Part shown: positions 21,801-34,784 of the stretch, one piece after another
How positions within the stretch are numbered: the stretch's first letter is position 1
Layout of the letters: every line of letters starts with the position of its first letter
Assembly (NCBI GenBank): GCA_035582835.1
Contig: JAYKAV010002442.1
Span: 2,862,852-2,926,851, forward strand
DNA: 64,000 nucleotides
Direction of reading: 5' to 3'
Source: Phoebastria nigripes
Lineage: Eukaryota; Chordata; Aves; Procellariiformes; Diomedeidae
Position numbers and translations under genes: made by a program
The notes under the pieces: generated by a model
Database searches by the model: none
What the model was told of the DNA's origin: nothing
The model's input: the letters and a program-made list of their open reading frames with translations, nothing else

Positions 21801-24800
21801 AGATTAGTTATGGTTCTTGGATGGACTCTGTCACTGTAACACTTCAGGTGATAGAGGGAACGTGGAAAATATATTCACCATGAAAATTTAAGAAAAATCC
21901 AGAAGGTTGATACTTACATGGAGTTAAACATTCCCATCAAGGCAGTGAAGCAGAAGCCAATGGCAAACATGGATTTCATCCGAACCTGCAAGCAGAAAGG
22001 TCAGAGAATCAAAACAGGCCTACACTGAGGGATTACATAGCTCACACCCTTAAGAACAGGCTTTGTACAGCATCACTAGAATCTAGAAGGAAAAAAGATG
22101 ACCCAGAAGGCCAGAGGGATTGTAAAAGTGACTGGAGAACTCCCAAAGAGAAGTTTGGTCAACACCTGGGTACAAAGGCAGCCACAGAGTGGACCACTGA
22201 TGTGAAGAGCTGCTTCAGGGGAAAAAATAAGTGCTCAAGAACTGTCCCGTTGCCTTCCACAGGTTGTTTTTTTCTCCTTAAGCCTATACAACCAATCAGC
22301 AGGGGATCATTATGAAGACAGAACTTACAAGAGGAGGTCAGACAATTCTACTTTGAAAACATCATGGAGACTTACAAAGATGAAAATAGCTAAGGTTGGG
22401 CATGAGATGAGGCAATAACTGCTGGAGAACTCTGTGGCTCATACTAAAATCTGTAGCTATTAGAGATAATGCAGACAGACCTTTCAGGAGGAAAAGCTGC
22501 TATGTCTGCCAATTGAACAAAGTCCTTCTTTTGGAAAGCTGACTGAAATCTTCAGCAGTTGGGAACTGGCTTTAATTTTCTTACCATTGACAAGTCTCTG
22601 TTGTTATTCTTCAGTTTCTCTTCTTGTCTCTCTGGAAAGACAAAAGCAACAACAGTTATAATCAGTTATACCAACCTAGAAACCAGAGTGTTTTAATTTC
22701 CAGGAAGACTTAACCTTCTTGGCTCTCCAAACAAATAACACTTCCAAAACCAACTCCAGCTCTTTATGCCAGACAGTAGAAAGTGAAAAACTGTACCGTA
22801 CCCAGCCAACTGCTTCTCNATCACAGCAACATGCAGCAAAGCAGGCACAAAAGAGGAGGCAGCTAGAATCACACATTCAGCACTTTTGAAAGAAATGCAC
22901 AGAATGTCAAATTTGCTAACTCAACCAACACACACAGTAGCATGAACAATGTTGCCGGAAAACAGAGACAGTGNCTCTATATCACACTTCCGAAAGAGAG
23001 CAGTCTCAATTTGCTGCACACCAGGCTCACCATTATAAATATATTACATAGGAAAGGATTTCATTTTGGAGGTGTCAGAAGGGACTCCAAAACCATACAC
23101 AGAGCCAGGAGCCACGCCTCAGCAAGGCTAATATCCTGCTGCTCTTAGTAATGAATTTTGGACCCTTGTCACACCTAGAAGATTCTCCAAAGAGGAAAGA
23201 TATTTTCTACATGNGTTTCAGTAATGCGTGTATTACTATGCTTTGCAGAGAATACTTTAAAATACTACTTCAGAAATTTAGTCTGTCCTTAAGTCACCAC
23301 AAACTTCAAAGATGCCCAGTTTTCTGAGAGGGCATTTTCCATGCCCCTCATTGGAGGACTGCTCTGGCCTTGAGCATTATCCACCACCTGTCACCTTTCT
23401 TGTCCCACATCCCCATCGTTCCTTGTCCACTATGCTCCTCTCAGACTGAGGATCCAGAGGGGCAGCCAGGGCTTGGAAGCAACACCTAGCTGAAGTAAGG
23501 ATGTGGATGATGAAGAAATATCCAAAGAACAATGTAAGCGAAGAGAGGGGGGATGCAGAAGGACTGCCAAGGGCTATCCAACATTCAAGTTGCCCAGTGG
23601 ATCCCTGCTGAAGTTTCAGTGCAAGAGANCCACAGCACAGAAGCTCAACAGTTACCTTTCAAGCCCCCGCTAAATACAGGGGCTCGCAGTAAGCGTTATG
23701 AAAAGCAATAGCAACACCCCTATCCAATTTCTTAGAATCCTTATTGCTATTTTCAATTGCTCCTAACTACAAACCATCCACTCTGGCAGGAACTTTCCAG
23801 ACACCTGCTTCCTGACCCAGGTGGAGAGTTTTGTTCTGGGACATTTCAGCAACCACAGGCCAGCTCTTTAGGAATCACATTTGGCACAAATACTTGTTTT
23901 TTCCCTCTGCTACATAACTAACCATCTATTTAGATGGGCTAAAGGTTACATATGGATAAAGAATACAGCCCTGATCCCCCAATACACCTGACCTGTTTCT
24001 CACCCATTTCTACAAATTCAAAACAAACAGGCTCCGAGTATCCTATCACCTTACATAAATTGTCTATTCCTGCCCAAGTCATACATAAGCAGCCTTTAAG
24101 CACTTTGCTATACAGCTGGGTAGAGGCACAGAGAGAGAGGACTGGGTCAACAAGCAGCACCCTGGAGTCCAAAATCATCTTATTCTGCTCATTGGAACAC
24201 AAACCATAAGGATACAGGGATACAGCAATAATCTCATTTGCCAGCATTGGGGGTTTTTTTTGGTTTGGTTTTTTTGTTTGTTTTGTTTTGCTGTCTACCC
24301 AGCATTCATGTGGACTCCTGGGAACATCACTGTCTTTTCTTCTAGGGGTACATGGANGCAGAAAGCAGTAGCAAAGTTTAAGCTAACAAACGCACTCCTT
24401 AAGCTGAAATGACAGAAGGCTGCACCATGATGTTAAAGGTGTCCTGTTCCAGCAGTGTGAAAGGTCATTTAGACACAACATGACTGAAGTTGGTTCACTT
24501 TACACTTAAAAATAAGAAGTTTGATGAGTAGGAAACACTAAATTAAGCCTTCTCACGCAACTTTCACCCTACCTCCTTGTACATATGCATGATTCATCCC
24601 TTACGTAACCAAGTAATATCATACACACACCTCCTGCCTTATTCTGTGTCCAAAACAGATGGCAACTGAGGCAGGTCTGTACCACAGCTGTGACTTATCT
24701 GTAAAGCCTCAGCTTTTTTTTTTTAACTAGAATGGTAGAATTTAAAGGAACTCCAGCACAAGCAANTTTGCTGTTACAACAGTGCTTCATCTTGCAGAAT

Positions 24801-27800
24801 TATTTGACATCCAGTAAGCTATTGGGATCAGAGATTTCAAAAGCAGTTAACAGCTGTGAGTCATTTTCTGGGTGTCCAGCTTGACATTTAGGGCCTGATT
24901 TTTCAGAAACACTAAGAATTCAGCTTCGCCTGAAAACAAGTGAGACACTGAAGTTATGCAGCACTTGCAAAAAAAAAAAAAAAAAATCAGTCTTAGTATC
25001 CTAGGCTTGGCCAGCAAGCATCACAGCAAACAAAATCAGTGGTCATTTCCTAAGTTCCGTTCTTAGTCCCTTTGTGCTTTGTTTTTCATTTGCAAAACAA
25101 GATTATTTCAGTGTATAAAAAAAAAAAAAAACCACAAAAATGGTGGAGCATCTGAATTCCTCAGATTCTACTGTTTATTAGTTTAGTCCAAGCACAAGTA
25201 AAATACTCTCTACTAGGAACATAGCTTGGATGGTGCCCTGCAAAAAAGTCATTGCCACACATTCAAAAGTGACCATATGTAACAGCAGCACCTAACATTG
25301 AGAAGTTGCCTTATCCACCAAGCAGTATTCATCCCATGCAGGGATTATTCAAGATTAAGAACTGAAAATGCACAACAGGAAGAATTTTGGCTCCTGNGCC
25401 TTCGGGAGTCTAATGATAACAGGTTTTATACCTAGGAAGAACTGTTTGAAGATATGTTTATAATTATTCCCAAGCTTTGTACAGATCAAATGACTAATCC
25501 AGCTACCTGGTGTTACAGAGGAATGAGGAAACCAACTCCCAGGAGCTCTCAGAAGTGTTCCTGCCACGATTTCTGTAATTATTTAACTGGGCTCTGCTGC
25601 ACATTTTATTTTAGAGTCCTGCAGATAACAGAACTTTCTAAAGCTCATGTCCATTAAACATCTACCACGTTGTTCTTGCGTAGTTCAGTACGTAAAGAGT
25701 NACCTTTACCCTGAAAGACTTAAGCTTATTGACAATGAAAAAGAATGGAAAAATAAAATACTAATTAAAATTGAGCAAAAGTAATTTAATCAAACTTTAA
25801 ATAAATCTAAGCGCAGTTAGAGTTAACATGCAAACACCTTCAGCTCTGAAGTGTTCAAATGACAGAAAAAAACCTAGAAAGATCAAAAATCACAATCGTA
25901 CAGTCATATAGCTATTGCAAGCTGACAGCGCACTGCAGCAAAGAGCTTTGACAACATAATTTAATAAGAGTCATGGATATAAAGGCTCAAATCAGAGAGA
26001 AAGGCAACCAGTTCAGCAAGAAGTGCTGCTCCTCTCAGTGATGCTGCCCTTCTCTGCATTTAACTAAAACCATCAGGAGGCTAGATGTCTTCTGTCTTGG
26101 AAGAGTAAGGCAAAAGTGTTCCTATTCCAGTCATCAAGCCAAGAATCAGCTCTAGTACCACTTTAAATAAATAGTTTTGAAAGGAAGTAAAGGATAATCA
26201 CTTCTATAAGTTTCTCAACCTTTCCTCATTCTTGGGGCACNGCACTCCTCTCTCAGTCTTACCTATTTTCTTTTTCTGCTGTCGGCCTGCTGATTCAGTT
26301 ATTGTTTCCTTCTTCTTTTCCACTGCCAAGTGAAAAGAAAGAAATTCCATCATTTCTGCATAGGGATACCAGCACCCCTTTTCCACACACCAAACAAAAC
26401 ATTTTATTCCTTTAGAGAACAGGGGCACAAAAGGAAGCTAGGTATGACTAAGATGATATTCAGAATCAACAAGTTATAAGTCACCAATGCTGACTCCACC
26501 AAACACTTCAAATAATAAAAAAAATTTCAAAACCCTGGATGAAATATCAGACTATTTAAAGGGTTAATTTTAAACTCTGTCAAGAGGCCATTACATTGTT
26601 AACTGAGCAGTCTGGGGACAATTTTGGCTCAAATGACCCTTGCTGACTTGTCATTAGTACTAGACAGTACTTTTGATTCAGCAAGTGTAGTGAAAAGAGC
26701 TTTGTGGCAAGCTCTGCTCCTGATTATCTGCAGTGGGAAGCAGAATACAGGAAAGCCTGTGTTCTCATACATCCCTTCTTCACAGGCAAGCATTCTCAGG
26801 GGAAATGCTGCCCAAGCAGTCGGCCACAGCTTCTCCATTCTTCAATTAATTAGTACTGAAGCATTTCCAATATTTTAAAGCAGAAGCCTAAGGTCAAAGT
26901 TACTAAGACCCCAAATCAGGCACTCACCAAGCATCTGCAAACAACCACCACTGCAGAAAAAAAGGCTAACATAAAGCCAGCATAGTGAACTTATAACACA
27001 GTAAATGGGCTGCTCATCTGCAAATGCTCTTCTGCTGACAGCAAGAAGAGCTTTTCCAGAAAGTAAGAGACATTTTAATTTAAGACCTTTAACATGAGTA
27101 CTACAAGAAGTGAGGATGATAAAGCATGGCTATGGTCTAACAACAGATAGCAACCTTTGAATTACTCTAAACTCCATGTATCTGTACCATATCTACTCCA
27201 CCAATGAATAGACTTGGCTCCTTGTTAGCTCACANAACCAGCTTAGAGATCTGAGCATTAGGACTCTTCTCCCATAGGAAGTACTAGCTGAGCACAGATC
27301 TAGCCTTGATTTCAAAGCACAGGTGAAATAGAGACCCAGCCTTTAAAGTCTCACAAGGATTTGTAGTGCTGGCTTCTGAAATGCCTGTGATATGCGAGTC
27401 AGTCACAACTGCTAAGAAAACCATACTAGCCCAGACAAGATACCTAAACATCATCTCTTCCATGGTAAGGTAGTAAGACACAATTGTTTTTTCCAAAGAA
27501 CAAGCGTACCTCTGATGGGCAGGCTAGCACAAGGGGAAAAAACAGGGAAGTCTGCTCAGAGGGAATGCTGGAGAGAGGTGCCAGATGACAACACACCCAG
27601 TGCTCACAGAATGCTCTCACACCTTTCTTCTGCCAAATCCAGCCAGGCGATCCTGATCAGCCCATCCCAACCCCAGTCCACATAACCCCACGGCCCCCAA
27701 CTCTAAACCCAACTGGAGAGCACTTTGACTCTTTTCAGGCCTACCTATTGCTCCCTCCCCTAACAAGAGGGCTCCTCCAGACCCCAGCTTCACTCTAGAC

Positions 27801-30800
27801 AGCACTATTAAGCCTTATGCCAACCCCGAGGAACTCTACAGCCCTACTTCCCTTATGGTTCGAGCAGAACAAATAACTGTCAGGCAGTCTCGCAAGCCTG
27901 TCTGTGGGAACATACATGACAACACAGCAGCAATTCTAGAGACAGCCTTCAGCCTTGCAAATTTGCCACTACATTTACCCCAGAACATTTACTATAATCT
28001 CTGCAGCAGTCTCAGACAACGTAGTACCTCTCAATAGAAAGAGGACAGGAAGAGATGAAACTAAGGACTGTGAGTAACAATGTCTGCTCAAGCACACTAC
28101 TTGGCCCATTTGTTTTTGCAAATCCTAAGGATTGCTAGGGCTCTCATGGGAGAGCTTAAGGATCTCAAATGTGTTTTTTCCTGTTTCAGATGTGTTAGAT
28201 AACAGTTGAAAGGTGTGGCTCAAGTGGTCTACTTTGCAAGTTGTCTGTAAGCCATCAGGTCAGCCAGCTGTCCTTAGTACGGGGGGGGGGGAAGCAAAGC
28301 TGAATTTTTAGTGACTCCTTATTCAGTTTTACTTTTTTTTCTGTTGGGGGTGGGGAAATCAAACACGGAGGTTAGAAACTAATTGAAATGCATGAACCTC
28401 ACATCTTTCCCTTCACAGATTATAGCCTAGATATCAGGAGAGCTATAAAAACAAACAGCATTAAACTCTTACAGCAATCATTAAGCCCCAGAGATTAAGC
28501 CCTGCTAACTGCTTTCGGAGTTCCACAGCACACACACACTAGGACATTAACTCTAAGTTTTCAGCTGGGTTTCAACTACTTCTCTAACTTGCTCTTCTGG
28601 GGCTAATTCTACCCTACACATTTTTGTCAGCCAAGTGGGATTAAAGTGAGGCAGGCAGAGATGCAATCCCCATCTGATACTGCTGTGATGACAAAAGCCC
28701 TTAATTTAGGAGCTGTGACACAAGCATGACTACACTTCAACTCTTTAGTTTATTTTGCNCACGGGAAGGCTGGAATAAGCTAGACTGGAAAGAGCATGCT
28801 TTGATAATATTGTTCTCTCACACACTAAGAGCGCTGACATCATGATGAAATATTTTTAAGGTAAAACCAGCTCAGGTTTGGCCCCAGTTGCTGTGTGCAG
28901 TCTCTTACTGCTGCAACTTGTGTAGGGTGCATACAGTTGAGTTTGAAATGTCAGCTGAATTTCTCCTCTGCTCCTTGGCTTCTGATACAGACAGGTCCAT
29001 TGAAACACTCCATGCTCAGACCCTCCTGTTTACTATTCCTCTTACTATCCAATGCATATCTTCTGACTGCTCACCCTCAGCTCCCTTTTCCCTTCCTCCC
29101 TGGTCCTTTGTTCAACCCCTCCCAGGNCTCTCAGATCTCCTCTCTATGGAAGTAACCTCGGACTTTTTTTCCTAATCAATTCTATTTGTTTCCACTTTAC
29201 ACTAGTACAATTTATTTTTATATCAGCTGATAGCTCAGACCTTTCTACCATGGCTTTGTCTTTACTCATCCCCCACCATTAATCATCACTTTTAATCTTT
29301 ACATATAACNCTTTCCTCTTGTGGTATTCATTATTCAACCCTAGTTCTTTCTTACTACAGATCTCAAATTCTCCACTGCCCTTGAAAAGCAGAAACTGCA
29401 TCTTTGAACTTGTCTCAGGCATCTAGAGGAATCTACATACACATATAGACACTGGCTACTCATGTTCAGAAAAAAAGATGCCAGTATTGACCTCTTACTT
29501 CCTCCTGTCCTCCATTAAGAGGAGGGGCAATTCAGGTAAGGCACCAGGTCTTTGTACTAACCTTCCCTCCAGCAAGAGACAAGAACTAAGGACGGAAATA
29601 AGTCCCCTCAGTACGGATTTGTGTAACTTGCAAAATTAGGCTCCTATGAAATCCAAGCTGAAGGAAGTTCTCTGCCTTAGCACAAGACGCAGCAGGAATT
29701 TCTCAGAGCACAGTCTCTATTCAATTTGACATCTGCTAAAGCACAATATAACAAGAGCAGCAAGACACATTCTCTAATGCCTGAAGAGTACTTACATTTC
29801 TTGCTCTGTTTTTCCACTTCAGCCTTTAGTCTCTTGTATTTGTCTGTTCGGTATACCAGCACCCAAGTTATACCTGAAACAAATATTCAGCAAGTAAATA
29901 GATAAATAAAGACCTCTTGCAATAATAGGGATACAAGTTAGCAAATACATATGCAAAAAAATACACATCATGTCTACAAAACCACATTATAATACAGCAA
30001 AGGTACCACAAATCACTGGAAAGCTATATCATCACTTTCCTTCAAACCCCCTTCTCAAGTTCCAAGTAGCAATGGTGTCTATAAATTAAATGCCTTTAGA
30101 AGTTACCAGCTATCTTACTGAGCACTGCTGTTTTGTGGGACTCATTCAGTTCCTTCATGCTCACATTTACCAGCTGTTGCTCACCTTAAAACCAGGAGNT
30201 GATTAAGGCAACAAACATCTTTGAGTTCTGCATTTTCATAGCACCTAATTAAGGCCCGAGGAATAATTCCCACTCCTACCAGGACCTGCCCATTAGTAGT
30301 AGCACATTTTGAAAAGGCAAATAAGATGTTAGGCTAGAAGAGACCTCAAAAGATTCTCCAGCCTAACTCCTTGCACTCAAATACGATCAAAACAACTTGT
30401 GCCACAAGTGCAGAACCAGTGGTTTGTCAACATTTTAATCTGAGCTCCTACACAAAGCTTTTGGCCCTTTTTTTGGCTTTGTTTTGGTAACAGGACTGTG
30501 CTACTGAGACCCAGGGATCACCAGCTGCAGAGAAGGGAACACTGTAGATGCTTCTGAGGTCAACACAGCTTTGTGCTGTGAAAGGCAACAGGTGTGTACA
30601 CCATCTAACCCCAAATACAATGCAGTAGGGCTCCTAAAAAGCAAGTATCATATTCCACCTGAGATTCTCCCTGCCCTTGAATGCCCAAAGACAGTGTCTT
30701 GCAGCTCTGGTATGAAGGAGATTTTGGGCTATAGCTCAGTGCCAGGAAGAGGGAGCAGCCTCTGACTTTGACTACCCCAAAAGTTATCTATCCAACCTGA

Positions 30801-31543
30801 CTTTAAAAAGCTACAGCTATTGCAACACCCTATGACTTAAAAAGCCTTTTCAAGCAACCAATCTAAATCACCATCATTGCAAGTTCAGGCAATTTTGTCA
30901 CAGCCTTCCCACAAGAACTACAGAAAACCACCAGTGTTCTCTTTCCAGCACACTGAAAACTGTTAGCCGACCCTCCCACAGCCTTCCTCCTTCTAGACCA
31001 AACAAGCCCAATTCCCACCTCTTCTCATCAGAGATCGGTTTTGTTTAAGAGTTATTCACTGCTACCCTCCGGGGTGCCTACACCCTCCCTATACCGGCCT
31101 CCAAGCACCAGGCCTCAGGTGGCCCTGAGTAACTGAACCTCGTTTCACACCCTCACTGTCCTGCTTTCCCTCCGACCACGCTCTGCCTTCCGTTCCGCCC
31201 ACCCTCCCCAGTGACCCCAGTCCCGCCCGTTAACCCGCTCCCTCCCAGCGCTCGGGGGCGACGCGGCACAGGCGAGGAGCAGCAGCCTCCTNCCAGCCCC
31301 GCTCCCGGCCACCCCGGGCCCTCCCGACGCCTCTCGCGGACGGCACCACCAGGCCAGGACCGGCCCCAAGCTCTCCCCGCTCACACCAGCGCCCAGCCAG
31401 GACAGGCNCCACCGGCCCGCGGCTCGCTGAGGGAGCGACGCCGCAGCCCGCCCCGCGGCGGCCCGGCACTCACCCTCGGCCAGCAGCGCGGTGCACACGG
31501 AGATGAAGACGATGAGGAGAGTGTCNGCGAACATGGTGCTCAT
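12894..31543 (-). CDS. TMCO1: TMCO1, ER calcium load-activated channel / translocon-associated Oxa1-family protein, complete, 7 coding exons
   Basis: TMCO1 is an ER membrane protein of the Oxa1 superfamily. It is reported to release excess ER Ca2+ and to act with ribosome-bound Sec61 in multipass membrane protein biogenesis. Coding exons in transcript order are 31474-31543, 29796-29873, 26263-26322, 22585-22631, 21918-21985, 18201-18345 and 12894-12992. All junctions are GT..AG and in phase. The 567 nt encode 188 residues plus TAA, equal to the classical human length. Domains are transmembrane helix 1 (about 8-30), a Lys/Glu-rich coiled coil (about 32-89, with KKKETITESAGRQQKKKIER), helix 2 (about 91-108), a conserved loop with SYIQGLSHRNLLGEDYTDC, a third hydrophobic segment (about 138-153) and a C-terminal tail ending GPPPQAGKFS. 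One N falls at 31526 in a GCN codon, so Ala is certain. The short exons are spread over about 18.6 kb. Confidence 0.97.
14168..14212 (+). repeat. Two adjacent copies of an aaactgg + A13 + gg unit
   Basis: A unit of aactgg followed by a run of about 13 A and a GG occurs twice in direct succession, separated by a single N. A further A run follows at about 14245. It lies in TMCO1 intron 6 and looks like polymerase slippage or an assembly stutter. Confidence 0.6.
16905..17000 (+). repeat. CR1 LINE 3' terminal fragment in TMCO1 intron 6
   Basis: The stretch matches the CR1 3' end in order: a gggccagatgatctccagg motif, then gaccctttcaac, then an aaattagtcta tail. This corresponds to the usual 'ggaccagatgacctcc..ggtcccttccaacc..aattattcta' ending. 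It is short and diverged, hence old. Confidence 0.55.
17912..17928 (+). repeat. (AC)8 microsatellite
   Basis: A dinucleotide run of about 8.5 AC units in TMCO1 intron 6. A simple repeat with nothing else attached. Confidence 0.85.
30330..31060 (-). repeat. Old CR1-like LINE 3' region in TMCO1 intron 1
   Basis: The left end has gctagaagagacctcaaaag, the reverse-orientation CR1 3' terminus. The right end has a block about cagccttcctccttctagac followed by caaacaagcccaattcccac, which matches the internal CR1 3' UTR motif 'cagccttctcttctccaga..taaacaaacccaattc'. The middle is badly eroded. The orientation is minus, the same as TMCO1. Confidence 0.5.
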
Positions 31544-32110
31544 GATGGTGTCACCACCACCCCCCGCCCCGGTAACGCCGCCGCGCTCCCGGAAATAAAC
31601 CCCGCCACCCGGAAGCTACCGGGGGTCACGTCGCCTAGCAACAGCCGGAAGCGAGCGCCCGCGCTTCCGGGAGACGACGCCGGCCAATCGACGCGGCGCT
31701 GGGAGAGAAGCCGCGGGAAGAGCGAGGGGCGGGGAAAGCGCGAGCAGGCGCTGCTCTGATTGGGCCAGGCGGCTGTCAATGCTGGCGGGGCGGCCCTGCC
31801 CTTCCCGCTGAGTCGCGGGGAGCGCGGCCTGGGGCCGCCGGGCAGCCTGTCATGGCGGCGGGGGCGGGGGTCCCCGGGTACGGCGCTCTTTGGGGAGCGG
31901 AGCCGGGACCAGGCGCCATCCCTGCGGCCGGGGGGGGGGCCCGTCCTCCTGCCCCAGCATCCCCCGAGTCCCACACACCTGGTTCTGGTGTTGCCCAGGC
32001 CCTGCACAGGGCCCGTGGTGGGGTTCCTGCTGCCAGCACTGCCCTCCCGGTGTCTTGCTGGGCCGTGGTGCCCCACACGGCTCCCTCCGAGCCGCTCGGA
32101 GGCCGTTTCC
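31180..32110 (-). promoter_or_regulatory. TMCO1: CpG-rich TMCO1 promoter, possibly bidirectional
   Basis: A GC- and CpG-dense block covers TMCO1 exon 1 and about 550 bases upstream. It contains four ETS-type CCGGAA/TTCCGG sites between about 31588 and 31670. Two CCAAT-type elements lie near 31684 and 31757 in opposite orientations, with a GC box near 31729. The CpG-dense region continues well to the right of the TMCO1 start, which suits divergent transcription, but I find no convincing spliced plus-strand gene starting here. Confidence 0.65.
31630..31642. promoter_or_regulatory. TMCO1: RFX-type X-box in the TMCO1 promoter
   Basis: GTCGCC-T-AGCAAC fits the RFX X-box consensus GTNRCC-(0-3 N)-RGYAAC at every fixed position. 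It lies 87 bases above the TMCO1 ATG, between ETS-type sites. RFX factors and GABP-type ETS factors often share housekeeping promoters; binding here is inferred. Confidence 0.5.
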
Positions 32111-32419
32111 AGGGGAAGATTTGCTTTTGCTGAGTGTTCCCACCGCAGTCGCCAAGGGGTTGTATGGAGCAGCCTTCCTGGTTTCTAAAATTGTGCCCTG
32201 GGTTAATTTGCCAATGGCATGAATACCCTGTTAGNGCATAGCGGCGGGAGGCCTTTTCCAGGACCAAGTATTTACAAATACTGTTGCCTGCCTTTTGCTG
32301 CGATTCGGTCCATTCTCTCCTTGTACAGCCAGCAGCGGAGTACTGCATTCAGTAATTCAAAGGACTGGAAGCAGGGAAGTAAATCGTATGTTGCTGTGCG
32401 TGCGTAAAATATTCGCAGA

Positions 32420-32960
32420 TGGGATGAGACTAAGAACACTAACGAGGACAGTGAAATAATGGCAAGGATTTAGCAGAGATTAATTGACTTTTATTGAGGC
32501 TCCAGCGGTTACACCTGGAGCAACAAAACTAGACCAAATCCACAAGTTGTAATGGGGTAAGGAGACCTAGAAAGCAGAAATACAGAAAAGGAAACAGGGC
32601 AGGCAGGGAAGGGCAGGATTCTGCCTGTCCTTACGTAACGGAGGAGTTTGCCATCGGTGAAATGCACTGTGGGATTACGTGCGCAGAGCTGAGTGAATAA
32701 TAAGGAAGGTAAAAAGCCCTGCCGTCGCCCATAAATTAAACACTCCATTCAGAAAGACGGTGACAAAGCCGTTGTTCAGAGAAGGCAGCNCAAGTAATAA
32801 GTGAGGGTGTGAGATTAGACAGCAAACAAATCCTCCAGGGCCTGGTGACATTTGCATACAAGGAAACACGAAAGCCACATGTGTGCAGGTGGCTACGCAA
32901 ACGCAATGAGTCAGGCGTCACTGAAAGTTACAGCTAAGCACCCTCTGTGCCCCGAGGAAA
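32420..32960 (-). mobile_element. Possible old solo LTR of an endogenous retrovirus
   Basis: Read on the minus strand, the segment has an LTR-like layout. There is a U3-like stretch, an AT-rich possible promoter region near 32740, then a poly(A) signal AATAAAAG near 32485 preceded by a cctggagc-like R region. I could not define TG..CA ends or a target-site duplication, and there is no gag, pol or env sequence beside it. If real it is a decayed solo LTR only. It could equally be unique sequence with a chance poly(A) signal. Confidence 0.25.
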
Positions 32961-34784
32961 GTCCTGGCGCCGCCTCCAGGCTTGGGGAGCTTTCTGCAAG
33001 ATAGGGGAGAACTGAGAGCAGAACCTGGCCGTGAGCAGAGTCCAGTGCAAGGGAGGAGAGAACGGAGCGAGAGCCATCAGGGAGACAGGGATGAAATTAA
33101 GGACAGATATTTCAGTTTAGGGTGAGCAGCAGGAAGATATTAACAGCTGATGATGTAGCAGGACCCATGATAATATTTTGTGCCCTGCTGTGTGCCACCT
33201 CATGCACTTGGCTCTGCTGTATGCTGTCCTCTGCCCTCTCTCCCTCTCTTTAGAGCTCCCTGGCTTTACTGGCTGTGAGACGTATTGGTATTGATCAAGG
33301 CAGTATTTGGAAATAGTTTCTCTTAAACTGCTATGGGAAATGATTCACACGATACCAGTTATCGATACTGAACATGGTCCTTCACAGAGCAATTGTGCAG
33401 CAGAGGCCAGGCCCGGAGGAGACGGTCAATGACATGAATGTCTTTCCTCTCTAGTGTCCATGCTTTGAACTGGAGGTAGAGGTGATCCTTTGTAATTTCA
33501 TCCTGTCATTTTGAATCACACTAAGATCCTTATCAGCAGGTTTTTTTCAGACAACAGAAGGCATTTTACCCTCAATGGCATTTCCTTTTTAAAACAGCAT
33601 TCTGTGCTTTGATCAACATGTAACAGACAGATGAAGAGTTGGGTACAGTTTAATTTGATCTAACAAGCCTGGGATATGAGAAAAGGGAAAACCTTTGCAT
33701 AGTCCATAGCTCTGGAAGCATGAGTTAGGGGCCAGTGCAATCTACAAACATTCTAGCTACAGCAGAGGTAATATTTAGGGAGGTAACCTCGAAATCAGAT
33801 GAGAGAGAGACATGTCCAAACAGATTTCATACACTGAAATGTCTGGACTTAAACTGAACAAAAGGTTAAGCTGCTTTGCACAGTATGTTAGTGACTGGCA
33901 GCTAGGAAGAAGTGTGTGTAAAATTCTCAGATAAGTTTTGAGGAAAGATGCCATCTAAAACTAACTGGGACTTGGATTTGATTCACTTCCAGTTTACAGC
34001 CCTGGCCTGGTTTTGAAAGAGACGTTAATCTGATCTTTGCAAGTTCTCCTTGTGTCCTGTATAAATAAGCCTTGAATATCCTTAGCTCGTACCCCTCGAG
34101 GGCCCATCAAGAGGCGTTTACTTATCCTTCCCTCTACAAGTGTGTCTGCTCCTGCCACGTGTCAAGCGTCTGGTTTGAAAGGGGTACTGGAGATGAAATG
34201 CCACAACGGGCATCCTGCAGAGACGCTCAGCTCTGAGGTCGACAGACAGCACAGTCTGAAACAGCTTCAGTACAGCAGAGGTTTTGATCTGCCTCCAAGC
34301 AGGGCAGCAGAGAGGCTGGCAGCAGTGAGCGTAGGCGTGAGGAGAACCAAATAACCCAGATGTCACGACTCGCTGAGGGGGTTTTGCCATTCGGATATGG
34401 GTGTGTCGGCATGGGGGTAAGAAAGACGAGCTGTGAATAGCTCCTGGGGCCTGGCGGTGTGCGCAGGAGCCGTGCCCACGGTCAGTGCTTGGAAACTGGC
34501 ATGGGGCCGTGGGAATCCTCTAGAATTCATCCCCGCAGGAAGTTCTCATCCGCATATAGCACTTCCTCCCCTGGCACCGGCTGCGCGCGGTGCTGTGCTC
34601 CCATGCCACAAGCCGCGGGGGCACGGTTGGAGGGGAATTGGGAGCGGTGGGCAGAGAGGGGCCACACCTTCCCAGGAGATCCTCTCCCACATCCTGCGTG
34701 ATGAGGGCTGGGACGTGGGACCCCGTCTGGCAAACCTTTCCACACCTGTTTCACTGTATTGAAGTTAAAAACCTCACTGAAACT
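32961..34784. other. TMCO1-UCK2 spacer, no recognised feature
   Basis: About 1.8 kb of moderate-GC sequence between the TMCO1 promoter and the old CR1 copy. No gene, RNA, or clear repeat family is visible. Enhancers cannot be judged from sequence alone. Confidence 0.45.

Larger units (their letters stand above)
12993..31473 (-). other. TMCO1: TMCO1 introns 1-6
   Basis: Six introns of roughly 0.7 to 5.2 kb make up almost all of this span. Apart from the CR1 fragments and simple repeats listed separately, I see no nested gene, structured RNA or retropseudogene. Open frames on both strands are short and lack codon-level or motif support. Confidence 0.6.

Noticed and set aside
31540..32348. Frames of up to about 190 codons on both strands upstream of TMCO1, including a plus-strand ATG at 31852
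   Set aside because: CpG-island composition explains them. No splice donor pattern, conserved motif or poly(A) context supports a divergent protein-coding gene, though a non-coding transcript is possible.
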